Positions 38,920 to 47,215 of a DNA stretch of 47,215 nucleotides are shown here, in pieces. Positions within the stretch are counted from its first letter, which is position 1; the number at the start of each line of letters is the position of its first letter. This DNA is from a virus. The notes below the pieces were generated by a model. That model had not been told where the DNA came from and did not search any database. It worked only from the letters and a program-made list of their open reading frames with translations. Both the position numbers and the translations under genes were made by a program. Location: the IMG/VR virus record IMGVR_UViG_3300030002_000023, positions 1 to 47,215 of that record; one strand, written 5' to 3'.

Positions 38920-39320
38920 TGGCCGTTTATCAACCCCCTAAAAGAAATTCCACTGGCGACACTTTGTCTGCCGGTGGTTCTGGTTTAATGACACTTGGTG
39001 CTACTCTTAGTGCTACTGGTGTTGGTGCAGTACCAGGTGCAGTAATTGCAGGTATTGGTGGTATCGCTAGTTTGTTTGGAGCTAGTGCTAAAAAGAAAGA
39101 AGAAGAAAGACAACAAGCTTATCAAGAGGATTATCAAAATCAGATTGTAGGTGAGAAAAATCAATTAGCTTCTTCTCAGCAAGTATCAGAACAAAATAAA
39201 ATGATGTACACACAAGAAGGTGTAAGTCAAAGTTTGAAGTCGATTAATCAAATGATCAATCCTTCTAATCCAGTTCCATCAGCAGGTGGTACTGGAATTA
39301 TAAACCAAAGATTAATGTAA
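38919..39320 (+). CDS. Gly/Ala-rich small protein with hydrophobic segment, 133 aa
   Basis: A long Gly/Ala/Thr/Val hydrophobic region at ~18-55 (LMTLGATLSATGVGAVPGAV, IAGIGGIASLFGASA) is followed by charged and Gln-rich helices (KKKEEERQQAYQEDYQNQIV). Gly-zipper hydrophobic segments are typical of virion proteins ejected into the host envelope, e.g. T7 gp14. It lies directly upstream of larger internal-protein candidates. Probably a small ejection or channel protein, by inference. Confidence 0.6.
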   Translation: MAVYQPPKRNSTGDTLSAGGSGLMTLGATLSATGVGAVPGAVIAGIGGIASLFGASAKKKEEERQQAYQEDYQNQIVGEKNQLASSQQVSEQNKMMYTQEGVSQSLKSINQMINPSNPVPSAGGTGIINQRLM

Positions 39321-39324
39321 TATT

Positions 39325-40299
39325 ATGGCAAAACTATTTAATCCAAAATTATCATTCACACCACCATATACAAATATGGATAATGGAGCGAATATATTAC
39401 TGAAAAAGAAACTTGATCCTATTGTTCCATTGATGAATGACGAACAACGCTTAGCACTTCGTAAAGAACAAACTCCTTCTACTTTACCATTACCAACTCC
39501 GACACCAGTTGCAGTAAGTTCTAAACCACTGAATGCATTAGCACAAACACGGTATATTGATAATACTCCGGAAGGACTACCAAAAGATGTACCACCACCT
39601 GGTGATAAGAAAGGTATCTATGGGCTATCTAAATGGGCTAACATAGCTACTGGTGTCAATACTGCATTAAGTGTCGCTACAGACCTTGTAGGGATAAATA
39701 GAGCTAGTGATTATAAGCCGGCACTTATTCCTTATCAGGCACCTATTGAAGCAACTCATGTATCTCTTATTGATGCAGAACAAAAGCAAGCAATGCAAGA
39801 TAGTATTACTGGACAATTAGCTCAGGGTAGAGAAACAAATCGTCGTTTTGGTTTAGTTGATCCATCATTAGTTGCAAAAGGTATCTATGGACAGAATCAA
39901 ATATCATCTGAGATTAGTAAGATAAAGAATCAAGAACAGCAAATCAATGCTCAGACAGATAATCAAACTGCAGCTATGAATGCACAGACCTTAGCACAGC
40001 GTAATCAAGCTAACACAGCTATTCAGAACGAAGCTGACAGATTTAAATCAGGTGTGATAGGTCAAGGTATCAGTCAGATTAAAAACGACCTTACAAGTGG
40101 TTTAAATTCGATTATCAATAACGAGAGTATTGCAGCAACAAAGAATCAAGCTATCGAAGATGATACAGTAGCTGCATTAGAGAATCAATTAGCGACAGAA
40201 GATAATCCAGTAAGACGAAAAGTAATATATGATAATCTTACTAAAGCTAAGGCTAGTCAACAATCATTTTATAAACGAACTTGGGGAGGAACTAAATAA
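39325..40299 (+). CDS. Internal/cargo-type virion protein, 324 aa
   Basis: The N-terminus has Pro/Thr-rich linkers (PSTLPLPTPTPVAVSSKPLN), then a Gly/Ala-containing segment (WANIATGVNTALSVATDLVG) and a long Gln/Asn-rich helical region (residues ~150-310, QINAQTDNQTAAMNAQTLAQ). Low complexity, helical, Gln-rich sequences are usual for ejected internal proteins in crAss-like phages. Start and stop overlap neighbours closely (4 nt gap; 1-nt overlap), so one operon. No enzymatic motif seen. Confidence 0.6.
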   Translation: MAKLFNPKLSFTPPYTNMDNGANILLKKKLDPIVPLMNDEQRLALRKEQTPSTLPLPTPTPVAVSSKPLNALAQTRYIDNTPEGLPKDVPPPGDKKGIYGLSKWANIATGVNTALSVATDLVGINRASDYKPALIPYQAPIEATHVSLIDAEQKQAMQDSITGQLAQGRETNRRFGLVDPSLVAKGIYGQNQISSEISKIKNQEQQINAQTDNQTAAMNAQTLAQRNQANTAIQNEADRFKSGVIGQGISQIKNDLTSGLNSIINNESIAATKNQAIEDDTVAALENQLATEDNPVRRKVIYDNLTKAKASQQSFYKRTWGGTK

Positions 40300-42569
40300 T
40301 GTCAATATGGGGAAACAATATTAATCCGGTTGGATATGCTACACAGACACAAGTAGGTCCTGGCATATCTCTTGACCCACGCATCTTATTGGCTAATGAT
40401 GGTAATAGGGTTAGTAGAGCAAGAGCTACTGCTAGTCCTAAAGCTGCGTCTGATGATAAGATGGAAGAACTATTACCTGGTCATACAAAAGCATTGTATG
40501 ATTATCGTAATCAAATTACAAATCGTATCAGCATGCTACCAAACATTTATGCTGAAAAGATAAAGAATGAATCTGATCCGGAAAAATTGAAACAATATGA
40601 AACTGCTTATGATGCTGAGTTGCAAGATTTGTTTCAAAAGAAATCACAATTTGGAGTTGCTGAACAACAAGCTAAGTTTGCTAAGTCTCAATGGGAAAAT
40701 GTAAACAATGAAATTACTAAAAAAGGTATTGGTCAAGAGATAGCTGTTACCAATCCAAATTTAGGTAAGGCTCAAAGTGCTGAGGATTTTCTACAACTAG
40801 ATAAACCATTTGCATTAGACTTTACTAAAACACCTGGTGGCCGTAATGCAGTAAAGCTTCATAGTTATAATACTCTTCAAGAACGTAACTCGTGGGATGC
40901 CGGCATTACTGCTAATGGTAGTGGTGGTATTGCTCCAAGTCATACATTAGACCCATCACTAAAAATGATGAACTCACTTGATTTCAGTAAAGAAATTAAA
41001 GGTAGAATAGATGCTGCTTCAGCTAAACAAATGGCTAATGCTGGGAATCGAGATGATGGATTAAGAAGTTGGGATTGGTCACGTTCTGATAATTATACCA
41101 ATATGAAAAATGCTGCTAGTAGTATGTGGCAAAACTTACCAGAAGATGCTCGGGCTTATGCTATGAGTTCAGCATTGAATGGAACATTGATAGTACCTAC
41201 TGGAACCACATCAATAGCTAAAGATGCAAAAGGTAGAACTATTACTAAGAATGATTATACTCGTGCTAGTGGTGAGCAAGTTATTGCAAGTATTGAATTG
41301 CTTAAACAACAAGCAAAAAGAATACCTACATCAGATACAGAAGCCCGGGATAAAAATTTAGCAGAACAGAAACGATTAGCTGATGCTATCATGACAGAAG
41401 CACAACGTTATGTTTATGCTACTGCTGCAAATGATACTAAAGGACTACGAGATTTTAATAATACTCAGAAATCTGGAATATCAGAAAAACTTAAACATGA
41501 TGAAGCACAAGATAAGAATGCTATGTCGTCTATTGATATCATTTACTCTAAACCTACCAATCCAAATACCGGAAGTTTCTTTGTTGAAAATCCTACTGAT
41601 GGAATGCAAGGTTTTGGTTCATTGAAATACTATACAAGTACTGTTACCGGTGATGAACGTAAGACACTTGAAAACTCTTTGTTCCCTGATTTAAATGTAC
41701 AAGGTAAGACTGAGCAAATCACTAATCAACCAATCGCTATGTTTAATGGTGTTCCATTTAAACCGGATGTATTATTTGCAAATGATAAGAATGCCAAGAT
41801 TACTGGTCTTACTTCGGACTTAATGAAAACAGCACGATTTGATAAGGTTCCAAGAGAGAAAGGTGGATATATGCTTTCACGTATTCAAGCGGATGAAAAT
41901 GGTAAACCTATTGTTCAAAACTATGTGACAGCTACTACTCAATTGACTGGCGATACTAAGATACCTTTTGCAGTCGATGGTAAGACACCAGTTCTTACTC
42001 CGATATCAGAACTTGCCAAGAATCCAAAAAATCATATTACAAAGATTAGTGATGCACCTGGTTTTGGATTTGGTTTTGGAGAAGATATCTATCAAGTACC
42101 ATTACAAGTTGAAGGACCATCTACGGCAGCTCAAGAAGGACGTAATGCTATCAATAAGTACAATACTAGCAAACAACAAGAAACATTAACTGAAAGTAAT
42201 CTTATTGCTGGTGGAGAACAGAATGCTAATGCAGCTCAACAAAGAACAGCTAATGCACGTACAGCAAATCTTGAAAAAAGATTTACTAGGAATGGGTTTA
42301 TAGATGATCAAGCTACAAATAAAGTATATGTTGGAACAACTCCAAAAGCAAGGTTAGTAGATATTCAAGCAAAGAATAATATTGATTTTAAAGCTGATCC
42401 ACAAAGAGCTTATTTAAAAAGTATTGGTATTATCAATAATCTTGAAAGTACTGGTAAACTACAACCTGGAGAGAAAGCTGAATATCTTAATATGCTTGAT
42501 AAACAAAAACAAGAAAATGCCAATCCAAATGACAATTACAATTTTGGAAGTAGACAATCAATTCAATAA
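40299..42569 (+). CDS. Cargo/internal virion protein, 756 aa
   Basis: A 756-residue soluble, Lys/Asn/Asp-rich protein (MSIWGNNINPVGYATQTQVG). It has helical segments (LPGHTKALYDYRNQITNRIS; SQFGVAEQQAKFAKSQWENV) and a beta-containing middle around ~430-600 (KYYTSTVTGDERKTLENSLF), with no membrane segment and no recognised enzyme motif. In crAss-like genomes the genes after the tail-tip protein encode cargo proteins stored in the capsid/tail and delivered to the host. Its place matches that class. Confidence 0.65.
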   Translation: MSIWGNNINPVGYATQTQVGPGISLDPRILLANDGNRVSRARATASPKAASDDKMEELLPGHTKALYDYRNQITNRISMLPNIYAEKIKNESDPEKLKQYETAYDAELQDLFQKKSQFGVAEQQAKFAKSQWENVNNEITKKGIGQEIAVTNPNLGKAQSAEDFLQLDKPFALDFTKTPGGRNAVKLHSYNTLQERNSWDAGITANGSGGIAPSHTLDPSLKMMNSLDFSKEIKGRIDAASAKQMANAGNRDDGLRSWDWSRSDNYTNMKNAASSMWQNLPEDARAYAMSSALNGTLIVPTGTTSIAKDAKGRTITKNDYTRASGEQVIASIELLKQQAKRIPTSDTEARDKNLAEQKRLADAIMTEAQRYVYATAANDTKGLRDFNNTQKSGISEKLKHDEAQDKNAMSSIDIIYSKPTNPNTGSFFVENPTDGMQGFGSLKYYTSTVTGDERKTLENSLFPDLNVQGKTEQITNQPIAMFNGVPFKPDVLFANDKNAKITGLTSDLMKTARFDKVPREKGGYMLSRIQADENGKPIVQNYVTATTQLTGDTKIPFAVDGKTPVLTPISELAKNPKNHITKISDAPGFGFGFGEDIYQVPLQVEGPSTAAQEGRNAINKYNTSKQQETLTESNLIAGGEQNANAAQQRTANARTANLEKRFTRNGFIDDQATNKVYVGTTPKARLVDIQAKNNIDFKADPQRAYLKSIGIINNLESTGKLQPGEKAEYLNMLDKQKQENANPNDNYNFGSRQSIQ

Positions 42570-42588
42570 TCAATACTCAATATAAATT

Positions 42589-45500
42589 ATGGATAACCAA
42601 GAACAAGCACAACCAGTAGTACCAACACTTGAAGAAAAATATCAAGCACAGACTAGTGATGCATTTGTAGACCAAGAAGGAAATTACCAAGGTAAGGTTG
42701 ATGTAGTTGGTGATGCTTTGAAGAATAAGCAATCAACTGCAGATATCTTTACCTCTATGGCGCATTCTGAGCAGCCTGTTTTCAACGATATAAACTATTA
42801 TGTAGATAAGTACTCAAAAGAAAAAAATCCTACTGATACGGAAGCTTTACCAGCAAGTCAAATAATCAAAACTTTTAATCAGGCAAAAGTAGAGAATGCA
42901 AAGAAAGTAAGTTTAAATAAAAGAGGTGTTGACTTATCAGCATTAAAGTTTTATCACGACACACAAAACTCAGCAGTTACTGGTAGAGCAGTTCATGATA
43001 AAGATTTGGGTAATGTAAAAGATATCAGACCTGATTGGGGGCCTTATCATGATCCATTTCGTAATGAAGATAATGAACGCGGTACCGGTGAAGAACGTGC
43101 TTCTGCTGCACCATACATTTTGAAGAATGGTAAACGTATTCCTAACCCTGGAAAGGATGGAATGGATAAGATGTTTGGTGATGGAAAGGCAGTAGTAACA
43201 ACAACTATTGACCCTACCAATGGACGTGAAGTATTTGATGTATTACCATCAGATGCTTTTGTTGCAGGAGATAGACAGTACTCAACTAAGTGGGGTCCAA
43301 AAGAAACATTTGGTAGTTCTATTAAAGATTTCTTTGTAGGAGCTTACAGTGCAGCAACCGCCGGTACTATGAGTTCCTTTTCTTCTGTTGGTGCACTTTT
43401 CAATAATGCAATGAATCATGATGAAACTTATCTTTACAAACAAGGTAATGAAGCCATTCAGAAACATTATGATAAAGTACGTGCTGCTAACTTAGCACAA
43501 GGCAATGTAAAGGCTGTAGAAGAACTTGATAAAGCATTTGAATCTGGTGATTATGATGCTATGAATAAAGCATTCAATTACTCTTATGGCTCTCTTCCAT
43601 CTAATGTAGGTAATTCATTACGTAGAGAAGCACAACCGATTAATTGGTCAAAAGGAGATAAAGCATTACAAGGTTTTTTCAATGATTGGAAACAAGCTGA
43701 ATTTAAACAATCAGCATCTACAGAACAAGGAACCGGTGCTATTGATTGGATGGTACGTCAAGCTCCGACACTTGGTTATCTTCTTCCTCAGATAGCTGTA
43801 GGTATGGCTTCGGGTGGTGCTATGTCTGCATTAGAAGGTACTGCAGCATTTGCTGGTAAAGGTATTGCAACAAAAGCTTTGCAGTATGGTACTGAGTTTC
43901 TAGTAAATGCTATTGGTACTTCACAGTCTTATAGTTCATTTCAACGTGTAGCTGATGAAAATGGTGTTAGTCCGGAAACAACTGCTAAATTTGGATTCTT
44001 TGCTTTACCATTGACATACGTTACTGAACATTTTACAAATAAATGGATTGGTGAACAACTAGGACCAAACATTGCTGAAAAGGCTATGAGAGAAATCTAT
44101 GCTCCAATGGCTCAAAAATTAGCTGCTAAAGAAGCTGCCGGTACACTTACTGACAAGACTATTAAAGAAGCTGTTTACGATAGTTTCTCTAAGATATACA
44201 ATAGCAAATTCATTAAAGGTATTGTTGACAATGAAAGTTATCTTGCTAATGTAGCCAAAGCAAATGTTAGTGAAGTCTTTCAAGAAAATTTTGAGCAAGC
44301 ATTATACAATACTGTTCAAATGCAAGTTGATAAAGCTGCTCCAGCATATTCCGAAGTTGGTAATGGACAGATAGGTACTACTGGTGTATTTGAAGGATTT
44401 TCAGATACTTCTTTAGGAACCATATTTGCTACTACTTTAATGACTGCTATTACTGGTGCTGTTCCTCACGTAATCAAAAAGATTAAAGGTATTCCCGACA
44501 GTAAAACAGAAACTCAACAAAAAGAATTACTGAAATGGAAAGTTCTGAAAGGCCAAGGTGATGAACTTATCAATATAGCTACTGATCATATTCAGAAACC
44601 TGATGGTGGTATGTGGGGAGTGAAAGATATCCTTATCAAAGATGCTACTGTAGGAGAACAATTTGATCCAAGTTTATTCTCAGTACCTAAGAGTCCATCT
44701 CTACAAAAATTGGGATATCAAGAGGGACAATTAATCGACAACTTCGCTGAAATGAGGTATGTCGAATTTGTGCAATTAGTGGACTCGTATAAAGAGTTGA
44801 ATGAAAGTATGGGGTTGAATGATGTTGATAGAAACATTCTTTCTCAGGCTGGATTTGATGGTCAGATATCATTAAACAAATCTGGTCAAGCTTTCATGGA
44901 TATGCGCGATAGTAAAGCTGCTATTGAATCATTTCAACCAAAAGAAGCAGGTGCTACTGCTACTGATGAACAGATTGCTCAACTTCAAAAAGAAAATGAA
45001 GAAGCTAAGCAACCATTAGTTGATAAGTATAATAAAGCTTTATCTGAATACGAGTATTATACTAAACGTGAAGAGGGAACTCAAAACTCTAAAGCGGCCA
45101 ATGACTTGATGAAACGTAACGTTACCGTTATGAAACAAGTTGAAATGGAAATGCAAGCTCTTACTAACTCAAAAGAGTTTACTCGGGAGATGAAAAACGA
45201 TCCTAACTTCCAACGTCAATATGCTGCATCATGGGAGAATGTAATTAAGAAGAACTTTACGTATGAAAACATTGAGAACTTACGTCAACGTGTAGATGAA
45301 GCTGCACAAGCTCAACAGACACATGCTAATGCCATTATTAATGATATAGATAACCAAACTACTCATGCAACATTATCGAGTGATTTAAATGCCTTACAAC
45401 AACGAATAGGTGATACTCTTTCAAAACCGTATAATGAAGCTGAGCATAAATCATTGATTACTGATGTTGCCGGATTGTCTAATCGTTTAGCTAAAGAATT

Positions 45501-47215
45501 ATCTGTATTCAATGACCAAACAAGTGGAAATGTATTTGGTACTACAATGGATAATAGTAAACTTGATGAACTTAAAAATAAGTTTTCATCAATGTATGAT
45601 GCTGCAAAAGGACTTACTTCTAATATCGCTCAGCAAGCAGAAGGTAAGATTCTTACTCCGGCCAATGAAAAAATTGATATGTATGGTAAACGTGTTGCTG
45701 AATTGGAACCATTCATTACTACTAAACAATCTGAATATGATGCTCAATTAGAAACTATCAATTCTTTACCGGCGGAAACCAGCGATGAACAACGTCAACA
45801 AGAAACTGATAAGCTAAATGCTATTCAACAAGAATTGAAACATTATCAAGATGAAAGTCAAACTGCTGCAGAAGAAGTAGGAAAAGCCGAACGTACAATT
45901 GAAAGTTTTGATGATGAACAATTCTCTCATGATAATCAGTTGAATGCTGCTGCACGCGCGCTGGGACTTGAAAACGTAAATAATCAATACTCTTCATTTA
46001 ATGGGAAAGGTAAACTTCCATTTATGCGTATTGATGGACAGACATTAGAACATGCTAATGAAACTCCGGAACAATTTCAAAAACGTATTAAACTAATGCG
46101 TGAACAGAATACTCCAAATGGTAAAACATTTTTGAGTAATTACTTCACAGAATTACAAGATACGATGAAAGAAGCTGAGGTATGGATTAATTCAGTTCTT
46201 ACTGACCAGGGAGAAACTTATAAGAAAGAATATCCTGATGGTAAATTTTATGGTACTAATGGTTCTGAAATCATTCGTCAAGAGATTGATAGAGTAAAAA
46301 AGAATGAACATTTCCTTTATACTTTCAAGACTTCTGAACGTATTGCTAATGAAAAGAAAGTAAGTGATCATCAGTCACAACCGGAACGTGAATTTGTTTC
46401 TGAATTGGCAAGTAAAAATGCTAATGGTAACAATACCTATGAGATTCAATTACGTGATGCTATACGTATGGCTGATGAACTTGCAAGTAAGATTGATGGT
46501 GCTGACTTGGCCAATCAAATGTTACGTTTGCATAGTCGTGTTATCATTCATGAGAATACATTCAAGAGTGTTCAATTATTTACTACTCTTGGATTACGTC
46601 GTTCTGATGGCACGCAAATAATCAGTCAGAACTTAATTGAAGAATTAAATGCTATTGGAGAACTTGATCCATCTATTCTTGATGCAAAAGGACAACTTAC
46701 CGAAGCACAACTTACTCAGTTATCTAAAAGAGAGAATATCGTAAACAATATCCTTTCTGAAATGAATGTCGAATATAATAAAGAAAATTCTGAATTATTT
46801 TCTAAGGACAATCAAGATTTGTTGTTTGAGATATTCCGTGAGTTTTATGTTGCCAATGATTCTATTGGAGAAGATGGAAAAGTACTTAATTCAGAAGGTA
46901 CTCTTTTACATGCTGATGATTCATCTTCACATATTGGAGAGAATGGTTCATTGACAAATTCTACTCGTGAACTACATGCCCGTAATCCATTATTTACTAT
47001 GGAGAATGTTGGTGGTGTTTCCAAACGTAAATACAATTTTTCCAGTTCTAATGCAAATGATATTACCCGACTGCGCGAACACTTGAACACGCTTATCTGG
47101 ATAGGTAGTAAATACAGTATGAACGATATGTTCAAGATACGAAAAATGATATTTACTAATGAGTCAAATACACCATTAGAAACGGGAGAACAAGAAGCTG
47201 CAATCAATTCAATAG
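42589..47215 (+). CDS. Giant internal/ejection virion protein, partial (1,542 aa visible)
   Basis: An uninterrupted frame from an AAATTATG start runs off the right edge. The N-terminus is Gln-rich (MDNQEQAQPVVPTLEEKYQA). Several hydrophobic, Gly/Ala-rich stretches lie between ~240 and ~630 (FFVGAYSAATAGTMSSFSSV; LLPQIAVGMASGGAMSALEG; IFATTLMTAITGAVP). Then follow long coiled-coil regions (~785-1100, KLDELKNKFSSMYDAAKGLT). This matches giant ejected proteins of crAss-like phages, which precede or include the virion RNA polymerase. No polymerase motif is seen in the visible part. Full length and C-terminal function cannot be judged. Confidence 0.75.
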   Translation, partial: MDNQEQAQPVVPTLEEKYQAQTSDAFVDQEGNYQGKVDVVGDALKNKQSTADIFTSMAHSEQPVFNDINYYVDKYSKEKNPTDTEALPASQIIKTFNQAKVENAKKVSLNKRGVDLSALKFYHDTQNSAVTGRAVHDKDLGNVKDIRPDWGPYHDPFRNEDNERGTGEERASAAPYILKNGKRIPNPGKDGMDKMFGDGKAVVTTTIDPTNGREVFDVLPSDAFVAGDRQYSTKWGPKETFGSSIKDFFVGAYSAATAGTMSSFSSVGALFNNAMNHDETYLYKQGNEAIQKHYDKVRAANLAQGNVKAVEELDKAFESGDYDAMNKAFNYSYGSLPSNVGNSLRREAQPINWSKGDKALQGFFNDWKQAEFKQSASTEQGTGAIDWMVRQAPTLGYLLPQIAVGMASGGAMSALEGTAAFAGKGIATKALQYGTEFLVNAIGTSQSYSSFQRVADENGVSPETTAKFGFFALPLTYVTEHFTNKWIGEQLGPNIAEKAMREIYAPMAQKLAAKEAAGTLTDKTIKEAVYDSFSKIYNSKFIKGIVDNESYLANVAKANVSEVFQENFEQALYNTVQMQVDKAAPAYSEVGNGQIGTTGVFEGFSDTSLGTIFATTLMTAITGAVPHVIKKIKGIPDSKTETQQKELLKWKVLKGQGDELINIATDHIQKPDGGMWGVKDILIKDATVGEQFDPSLFSVPKSPSLQKLGYQEGQLIDNFAEMRYVEFVQLVDSYKELNESMGLNDVDRNILSQAGFDGQISLNKSGQAFMDMRDSKAAIESFQPKEAGATATDEQIAQLQKENEEAKQPLVDKYNKALSEYEYYTKREEGTQNSKAANDLMKRNVTVMKQVEMEMQALTNSKEFTREMKNDPNFQRQYAASWENVIKKNFTYENIENLRQRVDEAAQAQQTHANAIINDIDNQTTHATLSSDLNALQQRIGDTLSKPYNEAEHKSLITDVAGLSNRLAKELSVFNDQTSGNVFGTTMDNSKLDELKNKFSSMYDAAKGLTSNIAQQAEGKILTPANEKIDMYGKRVAELEPFITTKQSEYDAQLETINSLPAETSDEQRQQETDKLNAIQQELKHYQDESQTAAEEVGKAERTIESFDDEQFSHDNQLNAAARALGLENVNNQYSSFNGKGKLPFMRIDGQTLEHANETPEQFQKRIKLMREQNTPNGKTFLSNYFTELQDTMKEAEVWINSVLTDQGETYKKEYPDGKFYGTNGSEIIRQEIDRVKKNEHFLYTFKTSERIANEKKVSDHQSQPEREFVSELASKNANGNNTYEIQLRDAIRMADELASKIDGADLANQMLRLHSRVIIHENTFKSVQLFTTLGLRRSDGTQIISQNLIEELNAIGELDPSILDAKGQLTEAQLTQLSKRENIVNNILSEMNVEYNKENSELFSKDNQDLLFEIFREFYVANDSIGEDGKVLNSEGTLLHADDSSSHIGENGSLTNSTRELHARNPLFTMENVGGVSKRKYNFSSSNANDITRLREHLNTLIWIGSKYSMNDMFKIRKMIFTNESNTPLETGEQEAAINSI

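Overview
The window looks like about half of a crAss-like phage genome (order Crassvirales) infecting a Bacteroidales host. Evidence for this: a continuous plus-strand late block with large terminase, portal, acidic scaffold-like protein, ~480-aa major capsid protein, IHF-like protein, small ring-like protein, a ~1,470-aa tail protein and several giant internal virion proteins, which is the crAss-like order; sites matching the Bacteroidetes -7 element TAnnTTTG upstream of transcription units; and host-typical domains (FISUMP, Bacteroidetes-type fibronectin III). The DNA is AT-rich and the standard code fits, because TAA, TAG and TGA all end recognisable genes. Assignments come from motifs and gene order seen by eye, not from database searches.

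Layout. (1) 1-10.8 kb: mostly minus-strand small genes, tightly packed with ATGA overlaps. They include the N-terminus of a helicase-like protein running off the left edge, a plus-strand HU/IHF-like gene, an envelope cluster (predicted outer-membrane beta-barrel plus small membrane proteins), two tRNA-like genes, virion-like glycine-rich proteins, two HTH proteins, a zinc-ribbon protein and a lipoprotein. (2) 10.8-11.0 kb: a G/T-rich divergent promoter region where coding direction switches. (3) 11.0-12.2 kb: a CxxC protein and an SSB-like protein. (4) 12.3-18.2 kb: tail-appendage operon with a 1,346-aa fibre ending in an S74 intramolecular chaperone, followed by an FN3 protein. (5) 18.2-21.1 kb: lysis region with small membrane proteins, a GH24 lysozyme with Cys at the usual Asp position, a holin-like and a spanin-like protein. 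(6) 21.1-31.2 kb: packaging and capsid genes, with a promoter before the scaffold/capsid operon and a strong terminator after it. (7) 31.2-47.2 kb: connector, tail and internal (ejection/cargo) proteins; the last ORF runs off the right edge.

The most interesting items are the atypical tRNA-like genes, a candidate operator pair around a small HTH gene, the envelope-modifying genes in the early arm, an N-terminal motif shared by two unrelated small proteins, FISUMP halves in permuted order, the SSB with a non-terminal Phe, and a recurrent ATTATG start context instead of Shine-Dalgarno sites. I did not find a clear new defence or anti-defence system, CRISPR array or insertion sequence.
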